Made by a program: the position numbers and the translations under genes. The notes beneath the pieces are model-generated. The model saw nothing but the letters and a program-made list of their open reading frames with translations, made no database searches and had not been told where the DNA came from. Of a stretch of DNA of 64,000 nt, positions 48,721-60,370 are shown piece by piece; within the stretch, counting starts at the first letter, position 1, and each line of letters opens with the position of its first letter. The DNA comes from Thermothelomyces thermophilus ATCC 42464 (Eukaryota; Ascomycota; Sordariomycetes; Sordariales; Chaetomiaceae), in contig NC_016475.1 of the NCBI RefSeq assembly GCF_000226095.1, positions 1,426,001 through 1,490,000 of the forward strand. The letters are read 5' to 3'.

Positions 48721-51700
48721 CAGGCGTTAGGTACTTTTGATATGCTTGATTAGGAGTCGATCGGGTTGGATCCTAGTCCTAATTCTGGCGGGTTCCCCTC
48801 TTTTTCTGTCGGGGAGTAGGCTTTAGAGCTGGTTCTTATAGCCGGTTAGGATTCTGCTAGTAGAACTACTCTAGTTTCTCAGGGCAATTTAGGTTCTTAA
48901 CGGGTTCCTATAAGTTATCTTCTAGTCTAAAATTAAGCTATTTAACTAGATATTATAGTTCTCTATTAATGATATATAAATCTAGAATTTCTTTGACGTC
49001 CTATTCTTCTTCCTTGTCTTCTGCTTCGATATACGTAGCAACCTTAGCGTTTTTTGGTACTAGTTCGAGAAGTAAAATATGGAAAATATCTATCTGTAAG
49101 TGTATAGATGACGGTAATGATAGTTGGTAGTTAGATATCGAAATTCGTTCTTTAATAACAAAGGGTCTAACCTTCTTAAAGTCTAGCTTTATACTTAGTC
49201 GTTTGGTTTATAAGTTTCGTACGATTAGGTAGACTTTGTCTCCCCTCTCTAAGTAAGGTCCCTCGAGCCTATATTTGTCATAGTAGTTCTTCATTCTAGT
49301 TTTAACAAACTTAAGTTCCTTTTTAAGCTTTTTATATAGTGTATATATTTGTTCTACTTTGACTGCTGCTCTCGGCACTGTGACCTCTAGTCCTTGCCTA
49401 AGGTCTGCTTTATATCCGTAGTTTGCGAAGAACGGTATAACTTTAGTTATTTCTGTCGGCATCGTATTATAGGCAAGTTATACTATTAGTAATAGCATGA
49501 CCTAGTCGTCTTGCTAGTAATTGACGTAAGAATAGAGATATTACTTAATAACTTGGTTTAGTTGCTCTGTTTGTCCGTTGGTCTGTAGGTGATATGCCGT
49601 TGACAGCTTGCTATTAATGCCTAATCGTTACATTAACGCTTGCCAGAACTTCAATACGAACTTGGTATCTCTATCGGTGATCCATTCTTGTGGCCAAGCA
49701 TGTACTAATGCAACTTGCCAATAGATTACATCTGCTAGCTATTTAGCTATCTAGGACTCCTTGTAGGGAAAGAAGTATGCCTATTTAGTTAGGCGATCTA
49801 CTATAGTAAGAATACTATTATAGATTACTCTTGTGGCCGTGTCCTTAGATTCTGGTAGCTTTATAATAAAGTCTATCGTAACTAAACTCTATAGTTTGTC
49901 AGCTATTGGCAGTGGCTAAAGTAGCCTATATAGCTTGTATTGTACCGTTTTGCTTCGATTATAGATGTCGTAGCTCCGTACGACTTCCTTAACTTATACC
50001 GTTAACTATAGAAAGTCGTAATGTCTCTTGACTTATGCGACAGTCTTTGTAACTCCCTTATATCCTCCGAGTTTTGACTCGTAGAGTTCTCGAATCATTC
50101 GTAGTTATTAGTCTTTGTTATAGATGTATACTTTGCCTCGGTACTAGAGTTTCCTATCTTTCTCTTCTACTTCGTTAGGTACTACTAGTCTAGGTGCTAC
50201 TTAATATTATACCTTATTAATCCTTTCCTCTCGAAAGATTACGTAGCATTCGAGGAACGAGTTAAGTAGATTATCTTCTACGGGTATCTACGTTTCGTAA
50301 TATAGCGTTCTGTCTGTTTATTCCTTAAACAATAGTGGTGTTGTTCCCGTTCGTCCTTTCGTGTAATCCGTTCGTCGGCTTAAGATGTCCGCTCGTACGT
50401 TCTCTTTGCCCTTCTTATAGCAGATCTTAAAGTTAAATTCCGTAAGGAATTCTGCCTATTATATTTGTTGTCTGTTAAGCTCCTTCGTTATTATAAAGTA
50501 TCGTAAATTCTTATAATCTATATATACTTGTATTGGTTTAATCGTGCTACTAAGGTATAGTCGCTATTCCTTGAAAGCTTTGACAATTGTAAGTAGTTCC
50601 TTATTATAGATTGGATAATTAAGATATAGTCTATCAAGCTTCTTTGAAAAGAAGGCTATAGGATATAACTTCCCTTGTTTGTCTCGTTATCCTAATTATC
50701 CTCTGATAGCGTAGTCTGAAGCGTCCGTTTCCACCTTAAATAGCTTCTTAGGGTCTGGTAGTACTAGTACTAGATCTTTAGTGATGGCATTATAGATCTG
50801 TATAAATGCTTGCTTATATCGCTCTTCCTATTAGAATTTAGTATTCTTCTTGGTAAGTTTATATAAAGGTCGTATGATCGCTCTAAAGTTCCTAATAAAC
50901 ATTTGATAGAAGTTTGTAAATCTAATAAAGCTTCGTACTTCTATAACTAACGTCGGTTGTAGCCAATCCTTAATAGCTTTAACCTTTAAAGGTTCTATCT
51001 AGATTTGTCCTAGGGATATTTTGTATCCTAAAAAGACTATCTTCCTAATATAGAATTTACTCTTTTCCTTGTTAACTAATAGCTTATATATATATAGCAC
51101 GTCTAATACTACTTTTACGTATTTCTAATGTTCGTCTATTGTCTTAGAGAAGATAAGTATATCGTCAAGATAATATACTATAAATTTGTTAAGAAAGGGT
51201 TAGATAGCTTAATTAATTAGGGCTTAGAACGTTACCAGTGTATTCGTAAGTCCGAATGGCATGACAAGGTACTTATAGTGGCTATAAGGTGTCCTAAAGG
51301 CTGTCTTCTACTTATCGCCTTCTTTGATCTATATATAGTTATAGGCCAATGGTAAGTCAAGACATGTAAAATATTAGGCTCCTATTAACTGATCTCGGAG
51401 CTATAAGATTAGTAGTAACAGGTATCGATTTTTCATAGTCTGTTCGTTAAGTTACCGATAGTCGACATATAACCGTAGCTTTCCGTCTTTCTTAGGCACA
51501 AATAGGATTAGGTAGCCTGCTAGTAATGTCAATAGGCAGATATATCCTCTTCGAAGGTTCTCTTCTAAATATTGCTTAAGTTCTTCGTTCTATGTCTAGC
51601 TTATATAGTAAATCTTAAAGAACTTTAGTCATGCTCCTTCTTTGAGCTTAATCTTGTGATCCTATAGGCTGTATTCTGGTAATCCTTCTAGATGCTTCGG

Positions 51701-54700
51701 TTCGAATGCTAGGTGTCCCTCGTACTCCTTTAGTACTTCCCTAGTCTTGTCTTGTCTTTCGGTTTTCTAATAGTATATAAACTTGGTTCTGTCTATAGTG
51801 ATACTAGCGATTTCTCCTATCTCGACCTACTACTCTAATTATAGTGCTCCGCATTCGTTAATAGAGAGAATAGCTATTGGCGATTTAGCTTGTTCCTCCT
51901 ATTATAATATCGATATTGTTATATTACCTCTTCTAGAGTCTATAGTAGTCTGCCTACCACTGTCCGTCTCTTATAGTAGATCTATAGGATATACCTTTCT
52001 CTAAGCATTGTCTGCTCGTAATCCTTGTATACTCCCTATCTTACTAGTCAAATATAACTCTATTTAGGGTCGTAGGTAGCTACTATTCTTCTAGCTAATG
52101 TCCGGGTTATAATCTTCATACTATAGTAACCCTAATATTATATCTTTATTATTGCCTATATCTATAATGCTAAATACAACTACTATAGTCTTTCCTACTA
52201 TAGTGATATCAATCGGTTCGGTCTCTCTATATACCTATTACATTAGAAATGGCCCTTTGACTATACTATACTTTCGCTTTATTCTCTAGGGTATCTATAG
52301 CTAATTTACAAGCGTCGGCGAAATCAGGTTTATCTCTGCTCCACTATCCACTAGTACAAGCATTTCGTGCTGTTTCCATTGTGCTATTATCTATAGTTAC
52401 TTGTCTTACTACTATTATCCAAAGATTATAGCGATTTCCTATGTTTCTGCCGGGAGGTCTTGGTATAGTGGTCTCTTACGCTAGTTCCTCCTATACTACG
52501 CTACCACTTGCCGCTACACGGGCGTTAATGGTTTCTGGGCCCCTCAAAGGGCCCTAACCTGTTTCCTAGGTTAGTACTAACCTCTCTAGTTATTTAGCTA
52601 ATAGCAGCTTTGTCAATCGTGCTTATTTCTATAAGCTATTAGGTGCTTACGGCTTCCTACTATTAGGTCTATTCTGCTTTCTATTATATATACTATAGCT
52701 TTGTCTGAAGCTCCCAAATTCGTAATTTCTTTTCGTCTATATGATAGAGGTAATCGTTACTCTAGCACGAGTCCTATATATCTCATCCGGTTCCATAGTA
52801 CCTAGGCTAGGCTTGTCTTGGAACTACCGTAATACCTTCTAGATTATAAGTTTCGATCTTCTAGAGCAATTCGGCCGCTCTATTTCCTATATCGTAGACC
52901 TATTCCACAGGGCGTAAGCTTCTGTCCTTATTTCCTTGTCAGGTCGGCTAGTGATTGTTTTCGAATTTGTCGTGGAAGTGGTATCGGCATTTATATACCA
53001 TATACTAGAACTAGGGCACTTGCGTATATACCTCGTATTAAGGGTATAGTTACGTAGCATTGCCTAGGAGGTATTAGAATTCTTTCCTAAATCCTTCCTA
53101 TTATACGTAGACTATAGGTACTCTAGTGCTAGTATAGGAGTATTTCTTCTAGTAGCTTTCCTATATACGCTTATCTTTCCTATGGTTCGCTTGTATAAAC
53201 TAGTATTCTAGGTTCTATATGTCATTACTAAGTTACTAATCGTTAAGATACTTGGTATAGCTATTAGGTCTATTATATGTTATAGGCGGTTCTCCTTTGA
53301 TAGTTTCTATAATATATTAGAGTTCCCTTATTTCGTCCCTTATCTTAATACTCTACTAGGCAAGTCAAGTCAAACATTTATCCTATTTACACAATTCTAT
53401 ATTAAGTTAGAAAACTTCGTTATAGTACTATTTAATCTATTCCTAGAGGAATAGAGCATTAGGTCTAGGTCTTTCGATTCCTTAGGTATTAGTTATCTAC
53501 GATCCATCCCACCTCTATGTAACTATAAGACCCTATTGCCTTAAGGCTAGGAGAATCGAAACTGGCGGTGTATATTCTCCTACTATATCCTATTTGGCAA
53601 GACCTATCTCTAGGTCTATAGTGACTAGTTCGGAGTATAGTGCTTGTTTGTCTTTACTATTACTATCGTGTCCAAGACTATCTATATTACTGCCCTTGTC
53701 TTCGTAGCTTGTAGCTACTACTTTAATAATGTCCTTAGTAGTTTCGTTAATAGTTGTAATTTCCTTTCTAGGGGTTAGTTTCCATTCTTTCTTTAGGCTT
53801 CGGCATTCTTGCTTATAGTGCTCTTTCTTTCTGTAGTTATAGTAGGTAACATTAGACTTGTCTCTAGTCGTCTTCTTCTAATCCTACTTCTACGCTATAT
53901 CTATATCTATAGCTCTAGGGTATGTCCTATATAAGGTACTAACGTATACTCGCTTTTTCTTATTGTTAGCCTTAACTATAGTTCTATTTATTTGACCTTA
54001 TTTCTATTACTCTTATATATAGAGTCAATCATTAATCCTAATAGCCTATACAATATATTTATCTAGAGTCTTAGGCCGATTATACTTATATAGCTTATCC
54101 TTAACCTTTTCCTTTAGGCTAATATAGAACAATTATATTAATACCTTATTATTAAGCTAAGACTTAAGCATATCCTATCTAAACTATATAGCATAGGAGG
54201 CTACTAACTTAGTCTATCAGAGATTAGCAAGTCTTTCTTATATATAAATCTTCTTATCTTTATCGCCAAAAACTTTCCAAAGCTCTTCTTTAAAACGGTT
54301 ATAAGATCGGAAGACTATCTATATAAATATATCTTATTTATCTTTATCTTCCTTAGTAAAATAGTCGTTCTACATAGGCTTAAACTATCTAAGTACCTTG
54401 CCCTCTAGTCTTATAGCTATATAGAGGACTTTAGCTTTATTGTCCGGAAACTTGTCGTCATTAAGCTAGAAGTAGGATTAGAGGTTTATTAGGAATCCTA
54501 CAAGATCCTCCTTAGTTCCTCTATATTTGCTAGGTAATTCGATCTTAATACGCTTTGCTTTAGCGCCCTCGAGTACCTTGATTCTAGCGTAGGCCTCGTT
54601 AACCAACTTCTACAAGTACTTTTCACAGTTCTCGAGTTCCTTAATTCGAGCTTAAGCAGCCTTATCTCTCTAGTCTAACTCCTAGATCTGCTACTAGAGT

Positions 54701-54813
54701 TAACTAAGCTAAGCGAGCAGCTATTCGGCCGTGACGTTGGTAGCCATGTCGATATCGAGGTCGAAGTCACCTCTGTTCTAAACCATGATAGAACAAAGGG
54801 AGTAGTAATAACG

Positions 54814-55265
54814 TGTAACGAATCTAACTTAGACTTCTTCTAAAAGGGTCTAGACGGAGGTAGATTGGGTAGGACAAGTAGGCAGGTCGTCTAAGGGATT
54901 TGGTAAAGCTAAAGGGTTTATAATAATACTAGAGTTATCTCTTATAGTAATTAGCAATACTTGGTATAAGTACTGTAATTGTGATTGTTACCACTGGTGA
55001 ACTCCTGGAGTCTATTATAACGAATGACTATCTACATATATATATATTCCTTCTGGCTGCTTATAGCCCTCTTCGATCCTGTCCTTGGATCGCCTTTGGT
55101 AGCTAGCTATCCTCTGCTATCTTTCCCTTTTTGGCAATTTATTTGCCCGTGGTAGCCTGCGCTCCCTGGCGATCTGTGTCAGCCTTGCTTCGTGCCCTTC
55201 TTGATTGGTGGCTCATTCAGCCCTCTGCGCCCCACCGGGTCGCGGTATATGGTTGGCTCGTGACA
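54814..55265 (-). repeat. Right LTR of element B (5' LTR in element sense)
   Basis: Starts TGTAACGAATC and ends GTGACA, 452 bp, followed by AATGA at 55266-55270. Differences from the left copy are mostly C-to-T on the plus strand. Confidence 0.92.
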
Positions 55266-55270
55266 AATGA

Positions 55271-55463
55271 GCTTCTGGGAGCGTTAAAAGCAGTCTATAG
55301 TAGGTAGCTATACGAAGGAAAAGAGTGCCTTATTAAACTATCTATAAAGAAGATAAAATGACTGATATTTATAGACAAAGGAATTGGCCAATATGTTGAA
55401 CAGCCTTATATAGCTATAGCATGTATGTGGCTAATACTCTTAGAAGCTTTATAGCTTCTGACA
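55271..55463 (-). repeat. Right LTR of element C, remaining 193 bases
   Basis: Continues the LTR begun at 47635, ends TTCTGACA and is followed by AATAC (55464-55468). Together with the 18-base part it equals the 211 bp of the left LTR. Confidence 0.9.
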
Positions 55464-55650
55464 AATACTGTTCTCAAGGCGCCCTTCGACTATAACAACC
55501 TGGAGTACCTTCTACGGATGTAGAGGGAGCGCGAGGTGTATAAAAGATTCGAACAACGCGGCGGTCATCAAGGCCTCTTGGCTTACCATGGCATCTTCGA
55601 GTCGGGCATCCGCTTGGAGTAATTATGCGTCTCGTCATAACCTGAATGGT
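55464..55650 (+). pseudogene. Kinase-like gene relic, 3' part
   Basis: Immediately after the target duplication the plus strand reads TVLKAPFDYNNLEYLLRM, then an in-frame stop, then REREVYKRFEQRGGHQGLLA and YHGIFESGIRLE, another stop, and YASRHNL-like text. These match kinase subdomains II to V of a fungal kinase-like family, with the conserved Lys in VLKAP. Coding character fades after about 55,650, so the C-lobe is missing. With the part at 33,255-33,366 it is one host gene split by element C. Confidence 0.7.
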
Positions 55651-55882
55651 AACGGAGGTTTTGGTGCGGATTAATTATGAAGCGTACGGGACTGAACTGC
55701 GAAGATGATTGGCTGCTGTCGCTCTGCCTGCGTTGGGCATGCGGTGACAAAACCTGCATAGGCAAAACAGAAGAGAATACAGAAAAACACTGGCAAAAAG
55801 GAATAGCGTACACTCTCAAAGTACAGGCCGCTTTCTTGGGGCGATCTTAATTCGCCCGAGTGAAGGGATTTCCAAAAAGTGA
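55651..55882. other. Spacer between kinase relic and tRNA-Glu
   Basis: About 230 bases with no recognised gene, apart from the Pol III terminator next to the tRNA. Confidence 0.5.
55872..55879 (-). terminator. Pol III terminator of tRNA-Glu
   Basis: The transcript strand reads ACTTTTTG a few bases after the tRNA 3' end; a run of five T residues is a normal RNA polymerase III stop. Confidence 0.75.
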
Positions 55883-55973
55883 CTCGGATGCCGGGAATCG
55901 AACCCGGAGCTGTTGAGGAAATTCACTGCTGAGCAATGAGAGTCAACGATGTTGGCCATTACACCACACCCGA
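55883..55973 (-). tRNA. tRNA-Glu (anticodon CTC) with a 19-nt intron
   Basis: On the minus strand the acceptor stem TCGGGTG pairs with CATCCGA, the D arm is TGGTGTAATGGCC-like, and the anticodon stem GTTGA pairs with TCAAC. The loop reads C-T-CTC-A, and about 19 bases (TTGCTCAGCAGTGAATTTC) follow position 37 as a canonical tRNA intron. The T arm CCGGG-TTCGATT-CCCGG is perfect and contains the B box. Total length is 91, with discriminator G. It decodes GAG. The gene looks functional. Confidence 0.9.
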
Positions 55974-58348
55974 GAAGGGTGTTTTGGAATTGTCGAAAGC
56001 TCGGTTTGGGAGCCACCACTATCAGCGAGGATGCATTATTGCGAGCCCTAGTCATCTCAAAAGCGGATACTTTATCCCGAAAAAAAAAAAAAAGGAACAG
56101 AGCAACCTGATAAACTCACATTCTCCCCTTGGTTTTGTAAATAGGTAGGTGGTGTAAAGGCCCACTGTCGACGGTAAGTCGCAATTTCGGCCACTCTGCA
56201 AAAGCAGTGTGTGAGTGGGCCACACTTCGGTCCTCGGGGCCAAACCACCGAGCCGTGCCCCAAAGCGCGCCGCAACAACGACCAGAAAGAAGTAATTAGA
56301 GCAAACGCAAGCTATCCTATGCTCCCCACAGCTCCTTCGGCGCCCTGTTGCCGCAGAAGACCTCCGACAGTAGAGCTTCCTCGGCTAGCGATGAGTTTTG
56401 AGAGCGTTGACGACATAGCTAAGGTGAGATTCAGCCTATCAGGATTCACGCTGTATGTACATACGGATTACATACATACGCGTCTTAGTATATTACGGAC
56501 TACGGATTGCTCCTCCGTACTAATTATGCATCATTGCGGAGCTGCATCACCAAGCGCATTTAATCCACCAAGTCAAACCCTAGGAACGCAGTTTTGCCTT
56601 CATTTGCTTTTGGATGGTTCAATCACTGAATATAGAGCAATAAACGGTCCATACGAAATCAAGGCGCCGAGACGGTCATGATACCCGAGTTTGTAATACG
56701 GAGGAGAAGTTCCCCGCCGATCCAAGCAACAACTGGAACTGCACGACAATACCATCGAACTTGATGTGACAAAATCGAAGATGCTGGACAACGAAACACC
56801 AGAGCCCCGAGCAAGTGAGCAGACGATCGAAATTGACCCGAACCCACCGAAATGGTGGAGTAAAAGAGGCAGTCGTGATCATCAGGTACCTGTGTTCGTA
56901 CACTACACCAACTACATAATACCTGTCTATACTACATGTATTCGGCAATGATTAATAATCCTTGTAATGCTCGCTTCGGGGTCGATAACCTCAGCTTGAT
57001 GCAGGCGAGCATTGTCTTCGGTTTCCTGCAGGTACCTAATTACCTTGCATCGCTTGGCGGTCTTCGGCTGTTTTTTGTGTTTGGGAAAGAACAGCACAGA
57101 ACTCACCACCATTATTCCTCGGCCGACTTCCAACATTATCAATCGAATGTGTGGATTCAAGGTTTCCAAATCTAACTATGCACGTATAGGTATATGCACA
57201 GTACGCGTGTTTGGTCACATTGGCTTGTCCCCATGCCTGGAACACGTAAATAGTGTATTTAGTTCGTCATTCCTTTCTCTCTCAGAACTTAATCGCAACC
57301 GAGGTCGGGCAAGGCACCTTGGGTGGAACCTGCCGGCCCGAGACTGCAACTGCGGGATGCAACTTCGGCCGGATGACGGGCATTAGCGGGGAAGCAATGG
57401 CGCCAATCAGTGGTTTCCTCCGCCATTCATATTATACCCAAACCTTTGTCGGCAGGTCTCGAAACTTCCCAAACGACAATCAAGTTTCCAGCGCTAACCC
57501 CCGGCGGCAGGTCACGCTGACTCCTACTGGCTGGTGGGAGGCCATGTATACGAGCAGTGCTTTCGTTGTGAGGTTAGAGGCTGGCTGAAGCTGCCAGAGT
57601 CGACAGGCTTGCTTCAAGGGAACTTCAACAAAGGCGAGCATCTCCTAATTACCTGCCTACCTAGACATCGTTCCAGCGCACTGGGAACATCGTGGTCGAC
57701 CACCCTCATCCGACTGCCGAACCGCCCTGCATGCTGGGTATTCCAGAACCACCACTCATACCTACCTTACAACAAATACATTATGTCCTGATCAGCGTGG
57801 TAGGATCTGGAAAGCCTGGCAGAGATCACGGGCCGTCGACTCATCATGCATGTCTCGAACACATTAGTGCCCGCTGTTGCAGTGCAGCTTAGTGCCAGCG
57901 CGCCTACCATCTGTGTTTCGAAGCGTTTTGCATTCCCAATGAAGAGCTCGAGTTTTCTGGCGCTGACAAATCCTATCATCTAGATGCAATTAACTCAGAT
58001 GAAGATGGGTGATGCGGTTCGCAATGGAGGGAGGACATCGGCGTGGCAAGGTGTTGCCGACGCCAGATGTACGTCAGATTCACGAACACGGAGGAGCGAA
58101 CCCCTCCAAGGTTCATCGCCCCCCATAAACAGGCGCCCTAGTGATATTGCTTCAAATTGACCCGTATTTATGCGAGTCGTAGCGACACATAAAGGGAGCG
58201 AAATCTGAGCCAAGGGAGAAGGCAGACGGCAGACCAGCTGGAGGCCATCGACCATCGACCTTGAGTCATCACGAAAACATCATCAACGTTTCAGAGACAC
58301 ATACAGACCGCCGATCGCAAGAACCAAAAGGGAAAAAAAAAGAACGAA
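55974..58348. other. Poorly resolved region before the P450 gene
   Basis: No gene is secure. Coding-like text occurs on the plus strand near 56,391-56,423 (MSFESVDDIAK followed by a GTGAGA donor) and at about 56,700-56,884 (SKMLDNETPEPRASEQTIEI, then PKWWSKRG). I could not join them with consistent phases. A small multi-exon gene or a decayed gene is possible. The last 100 bases are the P450 leader. Confidence 0.4.
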
Positions 58349-60370
58349 ATGCTCCCCGAAGCCTTCTCCTTCATACCCGGGCCCTACCAGGTTCCGGCTC
58401 TCGCCTCCCTCCTGCTCTTTGTTTTCCTCGTCATCTGGTACGGCCTCTCGTGGCGGCGCTTGTCGCACATTCCTGGACCCCCTCTTGCCTCGCTCTCCTA
58501 CCTCTGGATGCTGCGCATCGCCCGGTCGGGCGAGCAGTCGGCGCGGTACGCGCACATCAACGCCAAGTATGGCTCGCTCGCGCGCATCGGCCCCAACGAG
58601 CTCATCATCGACGACCCGGCCGTGGTGCGGCGCATGAACGCGGCCCGCAGCCCCTACCGGCGTAGCTCCTGGTACTCGGCCATGCGCCTGGACCCGTACC
58701 AGGAGGACTTGTTCAGCATGGCGGACACGGCGGAGCACGACCTCCTGCGCGCCAAGATGTCCTTTGGCTTCGGCGGCAAGGAGCTCCCGGACGTGGAGGG
58801 TGACATCGACGCGCAGGTGGACTTGCTCGTGCACCTGATCCGGTCAAAATACCTGTCGGACGAGAACGGGGTGACGTGCCCCTTCGACATGGCCATCACG
58901 GCCCAGTACTTCACCATGGACGTCATCACCAAGCTCGTTTTCGGCAAGCAGCTCGGCTTTCTAGAGACCGACTCGGACGTATACAACCTGATCCACAGTT
59001 CTGAGGGCCCGTTGCAGCTTCAGGTGCTGAAGAGCGAGATGCCCCTGATTGGGCGCATCTTTAGCCAGCCTTGGGTCTTGAAGAATCTCGGCCCGAAGAA
59101 GACCAACGCGGGCGGACTGGGCCGAATCTTGGGGTGAGTCGCTTTTTGTTTTACCCTTTTCCTTCCTTCGTTCCACGGTTCTCTCTCTCTCTCTCTCGGG
59201 AAATCAATCAAAGGGTGGGGGGTTGGGTTTCATTACTGATGCTAATTCAAGATCTGTGTATGCAGGACGGCCGAGGAAGTGGTCGCCAAGCGCTTCCGCC
59301 ATGACGCAAAGGACGAGATGGACATGATGGGTTCCTTCATTCGCCACGGAGTCACGCAGCAACAGTGCGAGGTCAACACCCCCTTCATTCTGGTCGCCGG
59401 AAGTGACACGACCGCGTCGGCAATCCGCGGCACCATGCTTCATCTGGCCACCACCCGGCACGCGTACAACAAACTCCGGGATGAGATTGACCGCGCTGTG
59501 GCCGAGGGTCGCATCTCCAGCCCGGTTACGGTCGAGGAGGCAATGAAGCTCGAATATCTTCAGGTGAGTGCTGTGTTGTCTCAGAAATCAAACACAGACC
59601 CCTCTCTCCCCCCGGGACCCTTTGCCCCCCACCACCACCAAACAGAAAAAAAGAAAGAAAGAACAAGGAAAAAAAAAGGAAGGAGTGTGGTTAGAAGGAT
59701 GCCTGAACACTAACGTTAACCATGTTGCTAATTACACGAATCTTAACAGGCCGTCATCTACGAAGGAATCCGCGTCCAGATCCCCTTCTCCGGCCTGCTC
59801 ATGAAGGAGGTGCCGCCGGAGGGGGACACCATCAACGGCGTTTTCGTGCCTGGCGGCAGCCGCATTGCGCACAACACGCTGGCCATCATGCGCCGGCCCG
59901 AGATCTTTGGCCAGGACGTCGACGTCTTCCGCCCGGAACGCTGGTTGGGTGTTTCGCCGGAGCAGAAGCAGCTCATGGTCCAGACAACCGAGCTCGTTTT
60001 TGGCTACGGCCGGTGGAGCTGCCTCGGCAAGCCCGTCGCCTTTATTGAGCTGAACAAGGTCTTTGTCGAGGTATGTGTTAATTTTCTTCTTTCCCATTTT
60101 CTATTAGTAATCTTTCACGCTTATCATTCCATCTTCTCTTTCTTGACTTTCTGCTCCGATCTCTCATCTTCTCCATCTCTTGTGCCCTTCGTTTTCTCTT
60201 CTCTTTCTCTTTGCCTTATATCAGCTACAGCAGGGGACTAACGACTTGAATCATAGCTCCTGCGACGCTTCGATTTCGAGATCCTCTACCCCAAGCGGCC
60301 TTGGCGCGAATTGAACTTCAACATTTTCTATCACTCGGAGCTCTGGATGCGCGTCACTGGGCGGCACTAA
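58349..60370 (+). CDS. Cytochrome P450, pisatin-demethylase-like
   Basis: Exons 58349-59133, 59266-59563, 59750-60070 and 60257-60370 give 505 residues; donors are GTGAGT, GTGAGT and GTATGT, with consistent phases. An N-terminal membrane anchor (ALASLLLFVFLVIWYGL) and a proline hinge (IPGPPLASL) place it on the ER. The I-helix motif AGSDTT is at 306-311, the ExxR pair at Glu366/Arg369 (YEGIR), RPERW at 422-426, and the heme loop FGYGRWSCLGK has Cys452 as the iron ligand. All key residues are present, so the enzyme should be active. The overall pattern is like fungal pisatin demethylases and related xenobiotic or secondary-metabolite P450s; the substrate is unknown. It converges on a cupin gene 574 bases away. 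Confidence 0.9.

Larger units (their letters stand above)
47653..55265 (-). mobile_element. Element B: Ty3/gypsy chromovirus fossil
   Basis: Complete from LTR to LTR: 452-bp LTRs at 47653-48104 and 54814-55265, with a perfect 5-bp duplication AATGA (47648-47652, 55266-55270). Coding runs on the minus strand. Gag starts at about 54,786, a zinc-knuckle region lies at about 53,810-53,860, reverse transcriptase at about 51,050-51,500, integrase at about 49,100-50,150 (PFFANYGYKAD typical of Ty3/gypsy), and a chromodomain-like end at about 48,850-49,010. The internal region parallels A closely. B looks less AT-shifted than A and is broken in many places, so it is probably the most recent or least RIP-affected. 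A plus-strand coding trace (about 48,221-48,720) lies between pol and the left LTR. Confidence 0.92.
33367..55463 (-). mobile_element. Element C: Ty1/copia-type LTR retrotransposon fossil, host of A and B
   Basis: C is bounded by 211-bp LTRs (33367-33577 and, split by B, 47635-47652 plus 55271-55463) and a 5-bp duplication AATAC (33362-33366, 55464-55468). Without A and B it would be about 6.98 kb. Pol reads on the minus strand. Gag-like text lies at about 46,000-47,600. Reverse transcriptase of copia style lies at about 42,950-43,700. RNase H begins at about 42,556-42,700 and continues beyond A at about 34,690-35,053. Between pol and the left (3') LTR, about 33,580-34,690, there is plus-strand coding-like text near 34,320-34,680. 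The element is heavily decayed and AT-rich, with many breaks, consistent with RIP. It is the oldest of the three by nesting. Confidence 0.85.

Noticed and set aside
33600-55300. CRISPR-like or satellite array in the AT-rich block
   Set aside because: Apparent repetition is explained by three LTR pairs and two related chromoviruses; there is no regular spacer pattern.
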